From contig CAUTWO010000004.1 in the NCBI GenBank assembly GCA_963542545.1, positions 1 to 61,990 on the forward strand: DNA of 61,990 nucleotides. Reading direction: 5' to 3'. The DNA comes from CALISC01 sp963542545. Lineage in GTDB: Bacteria; Bacillota_I; Bacilli_A; Acholeplasmatales; Acholeplasmataceae. Under the pieces are notes generated by a model. It did no database searches and had not been told where the DNA came from. It worked only from the letters and a program-made list of their open reading frames with translations. Positions 25,401 through 33,631 of this stretch are shown here, piece after piece. Each line of letters starts with the position of its first letter. The first letter of the stretch is position 1. Both the position numbers and the translations under genes were made by a program.

Positions 25401-27021
25401 TAACTATCCATTGGTTTTTGCCAGGAACATTTTTAGAAAGCGGACCAAGAAAGTACTCAGCCTTAAAGGTAAGTAAGGTTTCTATGTTTTTCTTTATGTC
25501 TGCATCTAACGGTGAACACTTAAGAATTTGTCTCAATTCCGCTAAATGTAGTTGATTCATAACTTCGCGGCTATACTCAAAATTAGTTGGAGTGTAGAGT
25601 GTATATCCTGTGTTAACATCTTCAAAATCAGGATTTTCAGAAAGCAAGTATTTCGCAAAATCCTTAAATTCGGGTCCCTTACTTTCTGCTGTAGCTAATA
25701 AATTTTCCTTTACTTCATCGTTTTTAAAATAATCTGCTAGTATTTTTTTAAGTTCTTTAATAAAACCATCTTGATAAGCCTTAAAAGGACGCTTTTTACC
25801 TGATTTATATCCTTTGCCATTTCCAATAAATTTCTCGTAAATTCCGTCTTTTTTAAAGATTTTTTTATATATGTCTGTTTCTTTAAAAAGTGTTTTTAAA
25901 AGGTAAGTTGTGTTTTGGTGGTTTTTAAAAAGTTTTATTTTAAAGTCAGAAATAGTCTCAGCGTTTCCACTCAAAATCTTTTCAGCCTGAATGATTGAAA
26001 AATATGAAAACATTTTTTCAATAGTGTGGTTTACTTCATCTACCTCTGTATTTAAATCATTAAGTTCATTTTTCTTAAATGTTAAACCAGTTTTATCGCT
26101 CACACCAAAAAGCTCTTTGAAATTAATGACATTTCCAATAATTGCTCTGTAGATATAACCAGGAATGTTATTTTTTAATTTAGCGCTTTTATCTGTAAAG
26201 TATGTGTTAATTTCAGCAATAATCTCTTCTTTTTTAAGAATCTCTTTTTCGTCTTCGCTATTTGCGTTCGCAAATTCCAAAACCTCTTCTACGATTTCGT
26301 TAAGCAAAGTTGCTTTTTGTTCATCAACATTTGACAGATTAGAAAAATCAAGGTCAGAAGCAATTAAAAAGTGCCCACGGTTTTTTAGCATGTCGTGTGC
26401 TGCTAAAAATAAAAAGCGATAATATAGGCCGCGTGCTTTAAAAGATTCAATTTTTTCTGGATTAGTAAGTGCTTTTCTTAAATGATAAATAGTAGGAAAC
26501 TCTTTAAAGTAATCTTTATCCTGGTAGTTTATATCTTTAAAAAGTATGTTTGAGCCTTTGTGGGTTTGAGTAAGATGCAGGTTTTTAAAGAAATCCTTAT
26601 CTTCTTTTAATACATAGTCTCTAAGTAGGCCTTTAAGTAAATTTAAACGCCAGATTTTTTTGCCTAAAGTTCTTCTCGCTGAGCGTGCACTTCTATATTT
26701 TGTAGAGTCTTCGGCTGCATCAAAAAGTCTAGCACCATACAGGCGCTTGCCTTTTCTGACCACAATTTGATCGGTTTTGTCGCAAGAATCCCAGACCACT
26801 GCCCAGCCAATTGAGTTAGTACCCATATCAAGTGAAATTCCGTACCCAGGCTGTTTTTTTGCGATATCGTTTTCATGAATAACGTTATACTGAATTTTGT
26901 TTTTCGTATTCCATTTTTCTTTCCTTTCTTTAATTTTTTTGGCATCAAAAAAAAAAAAAAATGTTTTTTGATTGAAATTATTACATAGGTATGATAACAT
27001 ATTTACAGCGGAATTGCACAT
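22489..27021 (-). CDS. cas9: CRISPR-associated endonuclease Cas9 (II-A); start unresolved
   Basis: RNA-guided DNA endonuclease. RuvC-I is YGISLDMGTNSIGWAVV with the catalytic aspartate at 26827-26829; RuvC-II is LEFTRTND (near 24.39 kb); the HNH motif is DYDIDHIYPQ (near 24.14 kb); RuvC-III is HHAHDAYLND (near 23.73 kb). About 1430-1450 residues is large even for II-A. Coordinates give the whole open frame. Its outermost ATG (27021) lies inside the antisense of the tracrRNA anti-repeat and is unlikely to be real. No in-frame ATG lies between a 15-T tract (26947-26961) and RuvC-I. The well-placed ATG at about 26910, after AAAGGAAAG, and another at 26876 are in other frames. A frameshift, an assembly error or slippage is possible. 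Confidence 0.93.
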   Translation of the reverse strand: MCNSAVNMLSYLCNNFNQKTFFFFFDAKKIKERKEKWNTKNKIQYNVIHENDIAKKQPGYGISLDMGTNSIGWAVVWDSCDKTDQIVVRKGKRLYGARLFDAAEDSTKYRSARSARRTLGKKIWRLNLLKGLLRDYVLKEDKDFFKNLHLTQTHKGSNILFKDINYQDKDYFKEFPTIYHLRKALTNPEKIESFKARGLYYRFLFLAAHDMLKNRGHFLIASDLDFSNLSNVDEQKATLLNEIVEEVLEFANANSEDEKEILKKEEIIAEINTYFTDKSAKLKNNIPGYIYRAIIGNVINFKELFGVSDKTGLTFKKNELNDLNTEVDEVNHTIEKMFSYFSIIQAEKILSGNAETISDFKIKLFKNHQNTTYLLKTLFKETDIYKKIFKKDGIYEKFIGNGKGYKSGKKRPFKAYQDGFIKELKKILADYFKNDEVKENLLATAESKGPEFKDFAKYLLSENPDFEDVNTGYTLYTPTNFEYSREVMNQLHLAELRQILKCSPLDADIKKNIETLLTFKAEYFLGPLSKNVPGKNQWIVKKPGFENEKITPFNLDKVVDKIKTNKEFISRMQRTCSYLVGEKTMQQETILYQDYIFFNTVNKLRFGEALTPISQADKVKLYQYLLENNVNQLTLKTIEKLLEKKVTKGMDLNADKPTLPLSLSAQRKFRSIFGLDNEIPANYLDSKKVAFFDEIINNFSYADKNNIEAKLEIIKELANAYNIPEFKEIEINKDVKLTPELTKENFVNSNIDVDTLNKLMQVKSNKAGKLSRKFLAEILLANNEGLWQPVISHLRESNLNLQELIYVVIGDESVNLETIAAENTKQELDLNDPNYLNQYLAERFVPPLSRRPIIQANKLIDEIIQIMGGQLPSHVTLEFTRTNDLKDKNKRTTSRSEQIKKQINSLRDYALREKLIGELESQDKDPDLKSDKLYLYFSQLGKDMYTGKAIDIRNLEDYDIDHIYPQAKITDESIHNNKVLTSKDENRKKLDKYPLTLDVQARMTEHWNYLKEHKLITQEKYTRLTRTTELKQDEITEFENRQKNVLDWVNKELIVFLKDYKFKDNKEFEPVYSKSSYVDEFRKTFDFLKFRNLNKFHHAHDAYLNDVLAKIFKSRHKYYNDGNFEFKDKKAPTVLERAIPKKTLNVNGKEIKFLEYFENIFNSDDQLMTKMTKIKSSGAFWDETIYGKNEGSVPVKRIFKEKVAHYNKPATAFFTIVELKTKDKKGKEESGLKIVPVPIYHCSQFYDEKINQEGKVFNSEKFKKYISERFTTENAIASISSKIAKKPIIPVGTLCEVDGVKVRLAGKTGESCIYHNTCNFTIKQKENYLYYRWLDKQFENIFIEKDKNAEKIKKGENSSLVDIFKKYSYLPKNNSKKAIILSKENNLKLMEEIYTTAQKLFENNKVSSTVQKRFLIDDNFDSYAYLSKFSELDFFKQVELLIAIIRVLLKSHVSNQGKILDLGRDIEKKKNKDESRTNIIDFVKNVEIKYCFSIIKESVTGFKTKKYNFK
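26968..26995 (+). promoter_or_regulatory. tracrRNA promoter
   Basis: TTGATT (26968-26973) and TATGAT (26990-26995) with 16-base spacing. Transcription would start near 27002, six bases before the anti-repeat. Confidence 0.75.
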
Positions 27022-27113
27022 CTAGGTTCAAATAAGATGGTCTTTGGTTCACCAGAGATTTTTCGCACATATTAGAGCTTGTCTCATTAAAAAAGCCCTT
27101 AATGGGCTTTTTT
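27002..27113 (+). ncRNA. tracrRNA of the type II-A system
   Basis: Anti-repeat at 27008-27031: GCGGAATTGCACATCT pairs with the upper stem of the crRNA repeat, then an AGGT bulge, then TCAAA pairing with the TTTGA at the repeat 5' end. This is the lower stem, bulge, upper stem plan of II-A duplexes. AATAAGATGGTC follows, comparable to the AAUAAGGCUAGUC of known tracrRNAs, then a 6-bp nexus-like hairpin CTTTGG-TTCA-CCAGAG (27042-27057). The transcript ends in a terminator, GCCC/GGGC flanked by A and T runs, at 27089-27113. It is transcribed divergently from cas9. Confidence 0.88.
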
Positions 27114-27159
27114 AATTTTTGAAAATAAATTTAAAATAAATCGAAAGGATTAAAAAATA

Positions 27160-28494
27160 ATGGACTTTATTGGAATTGCTGTATTAAAAGTCGGACTTGC
27201 CTTAGTGGTAGGTTTCTTTGGCGGTAAAGTTGCACAAAAATTTAAACTGCCGTCTGTTTCAGGCTACTTAATCGCTGGACTTTTCCTTGGACCTTCAATT
27301 GCTTTATTTACACCCTTTGAAGGTTTTATTACTGCAAGTGAAATGAGTAATTTAAACTTCATAAAGGAAATTGCACTAACTATCATTGCGTTTTCCATTG
27401 GTTCTGAGTTTGGCTTTAAAAACTTAAAAAAAATTGGAAATAAAGTAGCAATTATTACTCTGCTTGAAGTTCTAGGTGCTGTGCTTTTAGTCTTCATCTT
27501 AATTTTATTTATTCCAAAACCTGCAGAAATTATGCAAAACAGTGCAGGTAAATACGCCTACCTGCCGTTTTCAAAGAGCAATTTAGCCTTTACAATGTTG
27601 CTTTCTGCAATGGCTGCAACTACTGCACCTGCCGCTACTTTGCTAGTAATTAAGCAATACAGAGCGCATGGCCCTGTTACTAAAACAGTTTTACCAATTG
27701 CTGCACTTGACGATATTTTTGGAATTATAGCCTTTGGTTTAATTTTTGCAGTTGCCAAAGTTATCTTGCCTCACACCACAGGTGGTGCCACAACTTCTTT
27801 GGCATTTGGTGTTGCTAAACCTTTTATTGAAGTTTTTGGCTCAATAATTGTAGGTATTTTAGTCGGAGTTACTCTGGCTTTTCTTGCAAATATGTACGAC
27901 AAAGATCGCGATGACATTCAAGTGCTTGGCTTTGCTTCTGTAGTAATCTGTCTAGGTCTCTCTTACTTTTTTAAAAAAATAAGCAATGGTGCTGTGGAAA
28001 TCTCGCCACTACTTGCAAACATCGCAGTTGGCGCGTCTGTTGCTAATTTAGTTAAAAAGCCACACAGGACATACAACGCATTGAATGACTTTTCAACTCC
28101 GCTCTACATTTTATTTTTTACGCTTTCTGGAGCCTCGCTTGACGTTAGAATGTTTGGCCGAACTAGTCCTGTACTTTTTGCAATTATCGCTCTTTACATT
28201 ATTGGCCGTTCTGTTGGAAAGTATGTCGGTGCTTCAGTTGGAGCGAGAGCCGCTAAAGCCGATCCAATGGTACAAAAATACATCGGCTTTGCCCTACTTC
28301 CACAAGGCGGGGTTTCACTTGGTTTAATTGTAATTGTTGCCAACTCCATGCGGGAGTTTGGCGCCACAATTGCGGCAATTATCTTAATTACCACCTTGTT
28401 TTTTGAAACTACTGGTCCTTTATTTTCTAAGTTCGCGATTTCCAGAGCTGGTGAGATTAACGGACTTGATAAGTTTAATGAAGTTACTTTTTAA
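27160..28494 (+). CDS. CPA2/Kef-type cation:proton antiporter
   Basis: 444-residue membrane protein with about 12-13 helices, of the Na+/H+ exchanger (CPA2, KefB-like) superfamily. It lacks the C-terminal RCK/TrkA domain of true Kef proteins. FGGKVAQKFKLPSVSGYLIAGLFLGP at the N-terminus is typical, and the antiporter core has ALDDIFGIIAFG with adjacent aspartates. The ion (sodium or potassium) cannot be read. It is followed after 33 bases by a PII-like gene that may regulate it. Confidence 0.82.
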   Translation: MDFIGIAVLKVGLALVVGFFGGKVAQKFKLPSVSGYLIAGLFLGPSIALFTPFEGFITASEMSNLNFIKEIALTIIAFSIGSEFGFKNLKKIGNKVAIITLLEVLGAVLLVFILILFIPKPAEIMQNSAGKYAYLPFSKSNLAFTMLLSAMAATTAPAATLLVIKQYRAHGPVTKTVLPIAALDDIFGIIAFGLIFAVAKVILPHTTGGATTSLAFGVAKPFIEVFGSIIVGILVGVTLAFLANMYDKDRDDIQVLGFASVVICLGLSYFFKKISNGAVEISPLLANIAVGASVANLVKKPHRTYNALNDFSTPLYILFFTLSGASLDVRMFGRTSPVLFAIIALYIIGRSVGKYVGASVGARAAKADPMVQKYIGFALLPQGGVSLGLIVIVANSMREFGATIAAIILITTLFFETTGPLFSKFAISRAGEINGLDKFNEVTF

Positions 28495-28527
28495 TTCAAA
28501 ATTATTTTTTAAAAAAAGGAGTAAATT

Positions 28528-28878
28528 ATGGAAGCATTATTTATTGTTTTAAATGACACTGATCACCTTGAAGATATTATGGAGAAGTTCTTAGAACTTG
28601 GTGTAAAAGGTGCAACCGTGGTAGATAGCGACGGAATGGCTGGCTATATCGTGCGCTCACACCCTGGTATGAACTCACTTCTTTCTGGACATTTTGCTAA
28701 ACTTGGCAAAAGCTACAACCCGAATAGCAAAACCATTTTTACAGTTGTCAAAGACCACGAAATGGCAGACCGAGTAGCTGGTGCGATTAAAGAAATTTTA
28801 ATCAACACCGAAAAGAAAATTATTGGGTTTATGTTTACAGTTCCTGTTTCTAAAATCTACACTCTGTCTAACCACTAA
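28528..28878 (+). CDS. PII-like signalling protein
   Basis: 116 residues with the ferredoxin-like layout of the PII superfamily: beta strand MEALFIVLND, helix, strand GATVVDSDGM, a loop of about 30 residues in the T-loop position, strand TIFTVVKD, helix, and a last strand IGFMFTVPVSKIY. PII-like proteins bind adenine nucleotides and gate membrane transporters. A strong AAAGGAG site precedes the start and the gene is cotranscribed with the antiporter, which is the likely partner (inferred). Confidence 0.72.
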   Translation: MEALFIVLNDTDHLEDIMEKFLELGVKGATVVDSDGMAGYIVRSHPGMNSLLSGHFAKLGKSYNPNSKTIFTVVKDHEMADRVAGAIKEILINTEKKIIGFMFTVPVSKIYTLSNH

Positions 28879-28891
28879 TTTAACAAAAAAC

Positions 28892-28940
28892 TACCTTTTT
28901 TCTTTAGTCTTAACTTGCCTAAATTGAAAAGGTATTTTTT
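28892..28940 (+). terminator. Probable terminator after the PII-like gene
   Basis: TACCTTTT (28892-28899) pairs with AAAAGGTA (28927-28934), followed by six T. The loop is long (27 bases), so the call is moderate. Confidence 0.5.
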
Positions 28941-28975
28941 ATTTTATATAATTAACTAACTAAAAGGAGCAAGAC

Positions 28976-29674
28976 TTGGACTTAATTAAAGCAAACAACT
29001 TAGTAAAAACTTACGGTAAAAAAGAAACACAAGTAGATGCCCTAAAAGGCATATCTTTTTCTGTGGCAGATGGCGAAATTGTTTGTATTTTAGGAAGGTC
29101 CGGCGCAGGTAAGTCTACACTACTTAATATTCTTGGCGGCATGGACACTGCAACTTCAGGTAGTCTACTTTTTAAAGCCCACAACATCAGCACTTACTCA
29201 GAACGCGAACTAATTGAACACCGACGCCAAGAAATTGGCTTCGTTTTTCAGTTTTATAACTTAATTTCTAACTTAAATGTGTATGAAAACGTAGAAATTG
29301 CGCGTTTTGGTAAAAACTCATTTAACTCAAAAGAAATTCTTAAAAGTGTAGGTCTAGATAAACGCTTAAAAAACTTTCCACAACAGCTTTCGGGAGGAGA
29401 ACAACAAAGAGTGGCGATAGCCCGTGCACTTGTTAAAAATCCAGATCTTTTGCTTTGTGACGAGCCAACTGGAGCACTTGACATTAAAACTGGAATTGAA
29501 GTTTTAAAAATTATTCAAAACTTAAATAAAGAACACAAAAAAACCATAATTATCGTGACTCACAACTCAGAGATTGCAAAAATTGCAGACCATGTAATTG
29601 AACTAAAAGACGGTCAAATTTTTAGAGATTTTAAAAATAAAACTCCGTTGGCAGTTGACGAACTAAAGTGGTGA
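28976..29674 (+). CDS. ABC transporter ATP-binding protein (LolD/MacB type)
   Basis: 232-residue ATPase: Walker A GRSGAGKST, signature LSGGEQQRVAIARAL, Walker B LLLCDEPTGALD and H-loop VTHN. The DEPTGALD form is typical of type VII (MacB/FtsE-like) exporters and matches the FtsX-like partner that follows. The start is TTG at 28976 with AAAAGGAG eight bases upstream; no in-frame ATG is near. The stop TGA overlaps the next start. Confidence 0.92.
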   Translation: MDLIKANNLVKTYGKKETQVDALKGISFSVADGEIVCILGRSGAGKSTLLNILGGMDTATSGSLLFKAHNISTYSERELIEHRRQEIGFVFQFYNLISNLNVYENVEIARFGKNSFNSKEILKSVGLDKRLKNFPQQLSGGEQQRVAIARALVKNPDLLLCDEPTGALDIKTGIEVLKIIQNLNKEHKKTIIIVTHNSEIAKIADHVIELKDGQIFRDFKNKTPLAVDELKW

Positions 29675-32600
29675 TGGTCAGTATTTTAAATAAAAAAATA
29701 TTAAGAACTCTGCGCAAATCAACTAAGCAGTATGTTGCGCTATTTTTAATTTTGACTTTATTTTTTGTGCTTTTCTTTGGTTTAGTTGCATCTTATCGCG
29801 ACCTTAAAACCAGAGTTGAAAAAGTCTACAAAGAAAGTAACTTAACACACTCCTTGATTGCCAATACTTACCTAAAAGAAGAAGACAAAGCACGTGCCAA
29901 AAAAGCACTTTACAATATCGGACTAAAACCAAGTGACTACGAGATGGACAACAGAGGTTCGGCTTTACTGAACTTAAAATTAGCAACTGGCTTTGCTGAG
30001 TCTGAAATCAAAAGTAGTCCAAGGGTTCGCCAACTAAAAGCAGACATTGAAAAATACAAAAAATACATAAACTCTGGTTTTATTGCTTCTGAATACGAAG
30101 TGACTTTAACTAAAAAACCCATCTGGCAAGAGCGAATTTCAAAAAGTTATGTGATGTACGACCACGAACGAAAGGAAATTAAAAACCCGCAGCGCGGGAT
30201 TTTTGTAAAAGTTGATGAGTTTAAAAAACTACCTAGAGTTGGAACTCCTTTAGAAATTGATGTGCCAAAAAAATACCTTGAACTGCTGCTTGGCGAAAAG
30301 GGCTACAAGATTGACCACAACACAGGTGAAATCGTTTATAAAAACGGAGATTTAGCCTTCAAAGGCTTGGAAAGACTATACTTTGATGGTAATTTTGAAA
30401 GTATTTTGACTAACCGTTCGTATCTAAAAGACCAAATTGGCGAAAAGTTGCCATACCAATTTAACGAAACATTTTTGTCATACACGGCTGTGCGCGGGTT
30501 TTTAAAGTCTATTGCTGAAAACAAAACTAGACTAAAAATTGTTGTGCCTATCGCAGGATACGTGTATACTGGTGAAACCATTCAAAAAAATGTCTCTCAA
30601 CTTCAGGCTTTTTTAGATACCGAAACTTTGTTTCACGAACTAGGCCTTCAAAAACCTAAACTAACTGGACTACTAGCTGGCATTCAGATGCTAAATGACT
30701 TTATAGTTTGCCAACAAACCGCTGAGTTTAAAAAAGAGTTTAAAGAAAATAACTTAGTTAACTTCCGTCCACTTGCTAAAAGCAAAAAAGACTACGAAAC
30801 TCCCAACTACAACGGCGACTACTTTGCCCTGCTTAGACAAAACTACAAAGACGAGTTTTTCAAAGACTTATTTGCGCAAGTTGAGCGCCTATACAGTTTC
30901 CCCGGAATTAAAGAAAAACTGCTTAGTAAAGAAGTTCAACAAAACAAAAAACTTTTAGTTGAACTACTTAAAATCCCGCAATTTCCAAACCAAATAAATG
31001 TGCGTTTTTTAAACTCTAAAAACCCAGAAAACACAGCCAAAGAGTTTATTTTAGAATATGAACGCTTACTTAAACAAGACAACAAAGCTGGTGGAACTTC
31101 ATCTAACAGATTCTTATATGCTAAAACTGGACAAACCCTATTTACAAACAATGTAGTAAACGAAGACGTTGGTCTGACTTTCTACTCAGCCTTTATCTAT
31201 CCCCTGGTTTTCTTTTTAGTTTCACTACTAATTTTTGTAACTACATCTTCGCAGTTAATTATTAGAGAAAGTAAAGAAATAGGCACGATGAAGGCGATTG
31301 GGATTAGTAGAAAACAAATTTTTGGCCACTACCTAAAAATTAACCTGCTATTAGTATTTAGTTCGCTTGCAGTTGCTTTAATAATTTCTCCGTTTATCGT
31401 TCCACAAGTTCTAAAGACCAAATACAATTTGCTTTACAATCTGCCTAAATACCACTATATCTTTCCTTGGCTGGAAGTTATTTTGTCTTCTACTTTGGTG
31501 ATTTTAATAACTAGTTTAATTCTGTTTTTGGTAATCAAAGCCGAACTTAAGAAAAATCCAGTTGAATCTATGCTTGGCAACACCACCACAATTGGCGTAA
31601 AAAATGCAAGACCTGTAAAACGTCGCTTTATGCTCGCGATTGCTTTTAGAAACATTAAAATCAATTTATTTAGATCGCTTCTAACAATAGTCGGAGTCGC
31701 TGGCTGTACAGGTTTAGTTATTGCTTCTTTTGGAATTATTGACACCATTAACAGAGGAATTGACAATGACCTTTACAGTTACTACAACAATGTAGACGCC
31801 GCAATGCTGCACCTACGTGGAAAGTCCAGAGAAGTTTTAAGTAGTCTTTCAAAACTAGAAATCAAAGGTAAAAAAGCTGTTTACTATGCAGAACCACTTT
31901 ACAATGAAAACTCTTTCGTGCAAGCAGAAAATGGCCAAACAAAGCGAGTTTCACTGCTCGGTATTTCTAAAAACTCAAAGTTTTATCACCCTCAAAACGG
32001 GGGTCGCCGACTTGGTGAAAAAGAGGTATCTGTTTCCAAAAGAGACGCCAGAGCCTTGGGATTAAAAGTTGGCGACTACTTGTCGTTTACAATACTTGGT
32101 GAAACCTACCGTTTTAAAGTTGCTGAAATTAGAGAAACCTTTTTTGTAAACGGAGTTATCTTTAATCGAGAAGACTGCGCAAACGAACTGCTTGACAGCA
32201 CTAATGTAATCTACGCAAAACTTGCAGAAGGCATTACTAAAAAAGACATAACTAAGGTTCTGAACCACAACTTTATCAGCGGAGAAAATAACTTCGGACT
32301 TGCCGAAATCAAAGACCAAGAAGCACTTGGTTATATCGGCAAAGTTATAGAAAGCAGAGAAATTCAGCGAATAATTTCTAAAGTTACAGATGTAGTTTAC
32401 TCATCTGCAATCACTCTTTTGAGTTTCGCGATAATTTTGGCAATTGTTGTGCTTTACAACTTAGTTAGACTAAACTTTGAAGAGAGACTAAGAGAAATTG
32501 CTACCTTGAAAGTCCTTGGCTTTTTTCAACACGAAATCGCGATTTCTATCTTTATTGAAATGCTAACGCTTTCTTTAATAGGACTTACAATAGGACTAGC

Positions 32601-32796
32601 ACTTGGCTATCCTTTCCTTTATTTTTACCTTGGTATTAACGAAGTTTCTTACATTAACTTCATGTATAACATTGAGTGGCTATCTTATGTTTTTACAATT
32701 GTTTTAATTGTGTTTGTCAACGCTGTACTTTCGTTTTATATGGCCTTTAGAGTAAAAAAAGTGCCAATGGTTGAATCGCTTAAATCTGTGGAGTAG
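29674..32796 (+). CDS. FtsX-like ABC transporter permease
   Basis: Large permease (about 1040 residues) with one N-terminal helix, a long extracytoplasmic region (to about residue 505), three helices, a second extracytoplasmic domain (about 715-900) and three C-terminal helices. The conserved FtsX signatures are ESKEIGTMKAIGISRKQIFGHYL and EERLREIATLKVLGFFQHEI. ATG 29674 overlaps the ATPase stop as TGATG; GTG codons 3 and 6 bases upstream are alternatives. Such two-gene systems move lipids, peptides or antibiotics or act mechanically; the substrate is unknown. Confidence 0.88.
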   Translation: MVSILNKKILRTLRKSTKQYVALFLILTLFFVLFFGLVASYRDLKTRVEKVYKESNLTHSLIANTYLKEEDKARAKKALYNIGLKPSDYEMDNRGSALLNLKLATGFAESEIKSSPRVRQLKADIEKYKKYINSGFIASEYEVTLTKKPIWQERISKSYVMYDHERKEIKNPQRGIFVKVDEFKKLPRVGTPLEIDVPKKYLELLLGEKGYKIDHNTGEIVYKNGDLAFKGLERLYFDGNFESILTNRSYLKDQIGEKLPYQFNETFLSYTAVRGFLKSIAENKTRLKIVVPIAGYVYTGETIQKNVSQLQAFLDTETLFHELGLQKPKLTGLLAGIQMLNDFIVCQQTAEFKKEFKENNLVNFRPLAKSKKDYETPNYNGDYFALLRQNYKDEFFKDLFAQVERLYSFPGIKEKLLSKEVQQNKKLLVELLKIPQFPNQINVRFLNSKNPENTAKEFILEYERLLKQDNKAGGTSSNRFLYAKTGQTLFTNNVVNEDVGLTFYSAFIYPLVFFLVSLLIFVTTSSQLIIRESKEIGTMKAIGISRKQIFGHYLKINLLLVFSSLAVALIISPFIVPQVLKTKYNLLYNLPKYHYIFPWLEVILSSTLVILITSLILFLVIKAELKKNPVESMLGNTTTIGVKNARPVKRRFMLAIAFRNIKINLFRSLLTIVGVAGCTGLVIASFGIIDTINRGIDNDLYSYYNNVDAAMLHLRGKSREVLSSLSKLEIKGKKAVYYAEPLYNENSFVQAENGQTKRVSLLGISKNSKFYHPQNGGRRLGEKEVSVSKRDARALGLKVGDYLSFTILGETYRFKVAEIRETFFVNGVIFNREDCANELLDSTNVIYAKLAEGITKKDITKVLNHNFISGENNFGLAEIKDQEALGYIGKVIESREIQRIISKVTDVVYSSAITLLSFAIILAIVVLYNLVRLNFEERLREIATLKVLGFFQHEIAISIFIEMLTLSLIGLTIGLALGYPFLYFYLGINEVSYINFMYNIEWLSYVFTIVLIVFVNAVLSFYMAFRVKKVPMVESLKSVE

Positions 32797-32800
32797 TAAG

Positions 32801-33631
32801 ATGAAAAGAACAATTTTAACTCGTATTTTTGAATTAAACTCACTGGCTTTTTTAATGCTAATGTCTTACTTTTTTCGCCCACTTTGGTTAATTCCAGCTT
32901 ACTTAGTTGCATCAATAGCTTTAATTTACCTGCAAGGCGCTGTTGTAATTTTGAGTATGATATTTCTGCTACCAAGTAGACCTAATAAAAAAATATTTAG
33001 TTTTCTGCTGACTAACTCTGTGTATTTTTTAAACCTCTACATTTTTAGACAAAAATATGTTTTTAAAGGTATTGAAAACATTGATAAAAACAAAACTTAC
33101 TTGTTTGTTTCTAACCACAAATCAGAGTTAGACCCATTTGGCTATTTAGAGATATACGATAAATTAAGACTAGCCTTTACACCAAAATCAGAGCTTTACA
33201 AATCCCTGATTTTAAGAAAAGTTTTTAAAATGCTAAACTGCATCAAAATCTACAGAGCAGACATTAGAAAAACTTTAGTTGAAATGAATATCGGCATTCA
33301 AAAAGCACAAGCCGGACAATCCTTTTTAACCTATATAGAAGGTGGGATTAAAAACCGCACATTTGAAGAAATTGAGGAAGTAAAGCCAGCTGCTTTGAAA
33401 CTTGCCTATAAGGCAAAGTCTGAAATTATGCCGGTGGCTTCATTCGGAATGGTTCGGAAAAACAGGTTTTTTCCTTTAATCAGAAAGACTGTCTATCTTT
33501 ACTTTTTAGAGCCGATTTCTTATAATTCATATTGTTTAGAGCCAACTGAAGACCTGGCTTTAAAATTAAAAGACCAAATTAACTTAAAGATTAAACAACA
33601 TAAGGAGGGAATGTCTCATGACAATGTATGA
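32801..33631 (+). CDS. plsC: 1-acyl-sn-glycerol-3-phosphate acyltransferase (PlsC family)
   Basis: Makes phosphatidic acid from lysophosphatidic acid at the membrane. The catalytic HX4D motif is NHKSELD (about residues 103-109). The usual EGTR block is represented by IEGGIKNRTFEE. The N-terminus has two membrane segments. ATG 32801 with GGAG eight bases upstream is preferred over an in-frame ATG inside the permease gene. 276 residues is normal. Confidence 0.87.
   Translation: MKRTILTRIFELNSLAFLMLMSYFFRPLWLIPAYLVASIALIYLQGAVVILSMIFLLPSRPNKKIFSFLLTNSVYFLNLYIFRQKYVFKGIENIDKNKTYLFVSNHKSELDPFGYLEIYDKLRLAFTPKSELYKSLILRKVFKMLNCIKIYRADIRKTLVEMNIGIQKAQAGQSFLTYIEGGIKNRTFEEIEEVKPAALKLAYKAKSEIMPVASFGMVRKNRFFPLIRKTVYLYFLEPISYNSYCLEPTEDLALKLKDQINLKIKQHKEGMSHDNV

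Noticed and set aside
27000..27021. Cas9 start codon at 27021 or at 27000
   Set aside because: The first lies within the antisense of the tracrRNA anti-repeat, and neither has a ribosome site. The open frame is kept only as an outer limit.
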